From Chitinivibrionales bacterium (GTDB lineage: Bacteria; Fibrobacterota; Chitinivibrionia; Chitinivibrionales; JANQEN01): DNA of 64,000 nucleotides. Position 1 is the first letter of the stretch; each line of letters opens with the position of its first letter. Below the pieces are notes generated by a model that did no database searches, was not told where the DNA came from, and was given only the letters and a program-made list of their open reading frames with translations. The translations under genes and the position numbers were made by a program. The stretch lies in contig JANQEN010000135.1 in NCBI GenBank assembly GCA_028278335.1, positions 1 to 64,000 on the forward strand. The letters are read 5' to 3'. Shown here in pieces: positions 62,647-64,000 of the stretch.

Positions 62647-63759
62647 TTATTTATTACTGTTTTTCTGTTTTAATTTGAAATTGTTCGAATAGGTGATTTG
62701 AGCTGCAAATCTATTCTTATGTATCGATTTAAAAACGTGATCATACTGCGAGTCATAGTTCAGCTGAATCCAGAGAGATTTTTTTAAGTAAAGGTTCATA
62801 CCAAAAAGTAGTGAATAATAGAAGGAACGATTGAAATAGCTATGGTGGTTAACATTTAAGCCATTCAAATATTCAAAACCAAATAATAGCTTTATTTTAT
62901 AGCTCTCAAACAAATACATTGAATAGGAATGCAGGGTGTATAGGCTGTGGGTCACATTCTCATTATAATCTACAATGGTAGCTTTGGCTTTGCTAATCTG
63001 TGAGGTATCTATACCGTTGAAATATTCAAAGAACATAGCATACTTATCTTTATAGCTATATTCGAATGAAGCATTATGGAACACAAATCGTTTTGCCTCG
63101 ATTACACCATTAACTAAGGAGGAACCTGCCTGAGGTGCAGCAATCATATAACGGGCAATAATATTTTTCTTTGGTGCATAGGAGAGTGATGCCACAGGGA
63201 AATCTACAATATCTTTAAGTGTAAATCCTTTAATGACATTGTTCCTATACTGAAAAACACCGCCAGCATAAGAAAGTTTATCAAATAAAGTACCAAGCAG
63301 AATACCGCCACAGGCATATCCAGAAATGTTTAGCTCTTTTTTTAAATGATCTGTTGTAAAGCTTCGATGAATGGTGTTCAGCTCTGATGCGTTTTGGAGA
63401 TTGTTTGCACCAAAGGGGATTTTAAATTTGCCACATTTGAATTGTAGCCGGGGTGAGACTTTTAATGTTATATGAGCATTTTTAAAGGATTTCTTAAAGG
63501 TGCTCTCAGAAAGATCTACTGAGATTTTGGACTGAACCGTGAGTTTTGGATAAACCTTTTTCCTTATCTTTAGGGAAAATTTTGTCCGATGTACATCAAT
63601 CTTTGCGTCACCACTATCAGCATAGGATCCGTTTTCATCAAAGGTGTACCATGGTTGGATTAACAGCCCAAATTCTCCTTTAGCAGAGCCCGAATAGATA
63701 GAGCCAACAAGGAATAAAAACGTTACGAGTAAAAAAAAGTAAAATCTACACTGTTCCAT
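62647..63759 (-). CDS. OprP/OprO-like porin
   Basis: The 370-residue protein has a signal peptide (about 5-26) and a barrel-like pattern of amphipathic strands: FGLLIQPWYTFDENGSY, the RLQFKCGKFKIPFGANNLQNAS segment characteristic of phosphate-selective porins O/P, and repeated aromatic strand ends (FFEYFNGID, LLFGFEYLNGL). It should form an outer-membrane channel. It lies between the CotH and LTD genes on the same strand, so a common transcript is likely. An AGGA stands about 9 bases before the ATG. Confidence 0.85.
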   Translation of the reverse strand: MEQCRFYFFLLVTFLFLVGSIYSGSAKGEFGLLIQPWYTFDENGSYADSGDAKIDVHRTKFSLKIRKKVYPKLTVQSKISVDLSESTFKKSFKNAHITLKVSPRLQFKCGKFKIPFGANNLQNASELNTIHRSFTTDHLKKELNISGYACGGILLGTLFDKLSYAGGVFQYRNNVIKGFTLKDIVDFPVASLSYAPKKNIIARYMIAAPQAGSSLVNGVIEAKRFVFHNASFEYSYKDKYAMFFEYFNGIDTSQISKAKATIVDYNENVTHSLYTLHSYSMYLFESYKIKLLFGFEYLNGLNVNHHSYFNRSFYYSLLFGMNLYLKKSLWIQLNYDSQYDHVFKSIHKNRFAAQITYSNNFKLKQKNSNK

Positions 63760-63798
63760 AATTGAGTTGTCCTGTTACAATCGAATTAGCATATGGTA

Positions 63799-64000
63799 TT
63801 ACTCTGCGTTATGTGTAAGATCGAGCAAAATCTCCTGTTTTCTTCTGTCAATAAACTCCTTTATCAAATTAATCTCGCTATGCCACATATCTTTAGGATT
63901 CGATGCAATTTGGTTATTCCAATGTGTCCATCCCCTTGTTTTGAAATAGTCAATCAATACATTGTTCCACCTATTCATGTCTTTGTAAACTGCATCAGAA
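63799..64000 (-). CDS. CotH-like protein, C-terminal end (truncated by window edge)
   Basis: Sixty-six codons are visible on the minus strand before the stop, with no start inside the window. They read DMNRWNNVLIDYFKTRGW and HWNNQIASNPKDMWHSEINLIKEFIDRRKQEIL, the latter resembling the end of CotH kinase-like proteins (…H-x-E-I-x-x-I-K-x-F-I-x-x-R…). CotH proteins phosphorylate extracellular substrates. The neighbouring porin and LTD genes support the call; CotH, LTD and barrel proteins occur together in other bacteria. The rest of the gene lies beyond the window. Confidence 0.6.
   Translation of the reverse strand, partial: SDAVYKDMNRWNNVLIDYFKTRGWTHWNNQIASNPKDMWHSEINLIKEFIDRRKQEILLDLTHNAE

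Overview
The window looks like a chromosomal segment of a flagellated, Gram-negative (two-membrane) bacterium of the Fibrobacterota / Chitinivibrionia type or a close relative. The main reasons are a TIGR02147-family regulator (a family named from Fibrobacter succinogenes paralogs) coupled to a small lipoprotein, a carboxypeptidase whose C-terminus resembles a FlgD-like / type IX secretion sorting domain, an abundance of secreted TPR proteins, heptose epimerase HldD, an OprP-like porin and flagellar genes. The lineage is an inference from gene content; no rRNA is present. There is one tRNA (Pro, CGG), no CRISPR array and no recognisable transposase or phage module.

Layout. 1-6.7 kb (minus strand): a 1067-residue periplasmic TPR protein, a thioredoxin-like protein that has lost its nucleophilic cysteine, and a bacteriohemerythrin followed by a PAS3-AAA-Fis sigma54 regulator. 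7-14.6 kb: purD, purE, tsaC and an isolated TssM/IcmF-like protein, then two unrecognised small genes. 14.6-23 kb: a B12-binding-type radical SAM protein, an aminotransferase, a thioredoxin lipoprotein, a cluster of palindromic repeats, and two secreted proteins built of DUF5011-type Ig domains. 23-33.5 kb: FliN, a zinc-ribbon/Yip1 membrane protein, hldD, then a long plus-strand run from a consensus promoter: TPR protein, FlgN, FlgS/FlgR-like two-component pair, HAMP-GGDEF-like protein and a TPR protein with a TonB-like C-terminus. 33.5-40 kb: CgeB-like glycosyltransferase with a PfkB homologue lacking its catalytic Asp, pdxB, M14 carboxypeptidase and an FkbM-type methyltransferase.

40-50 kb holds two unusual operons, each with its own sigma70-type promoter: (i) cyclic-nucleotide-binding protein / solute-binding protein / TPR protein, and (ii) coiled-coil protein / membrane-anchored AraC-type DNA-binding protein / secreted transglutaminase. 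The tRNA and a sensor kinase-receiver pair follow. 50-53 kb: two lipoprotein genes diverge from a TIGR02147 regulator-lipoprotein pair across a spacer with two palindromes, the best candidate regulatory system in the window. 53-64 kb (mostly minus strand): a large secreted papain-like protease with duplicated Ig/jelly-roll modules, an HU-like/DUF4469 DNA-binding protein, two small plus-strand genes, a DUF4157 (eCIS core) protein with a second, aspzincin-like protease domain, and a run of CotH (partial) - porin - lamin-tail-domain protein.

Dispersed repeats stand out: an approximately 143-bp long-hairpin element in two inverted copies 18 kb apart, a GTCATT(A/G)CGAG-type palindromic repeat, and an element of about 164 bp with 17-bp terminal inverted repeats plus a solo remnant 41 kb away. 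Family assignments come from motif recognition by eye; no database search was run.
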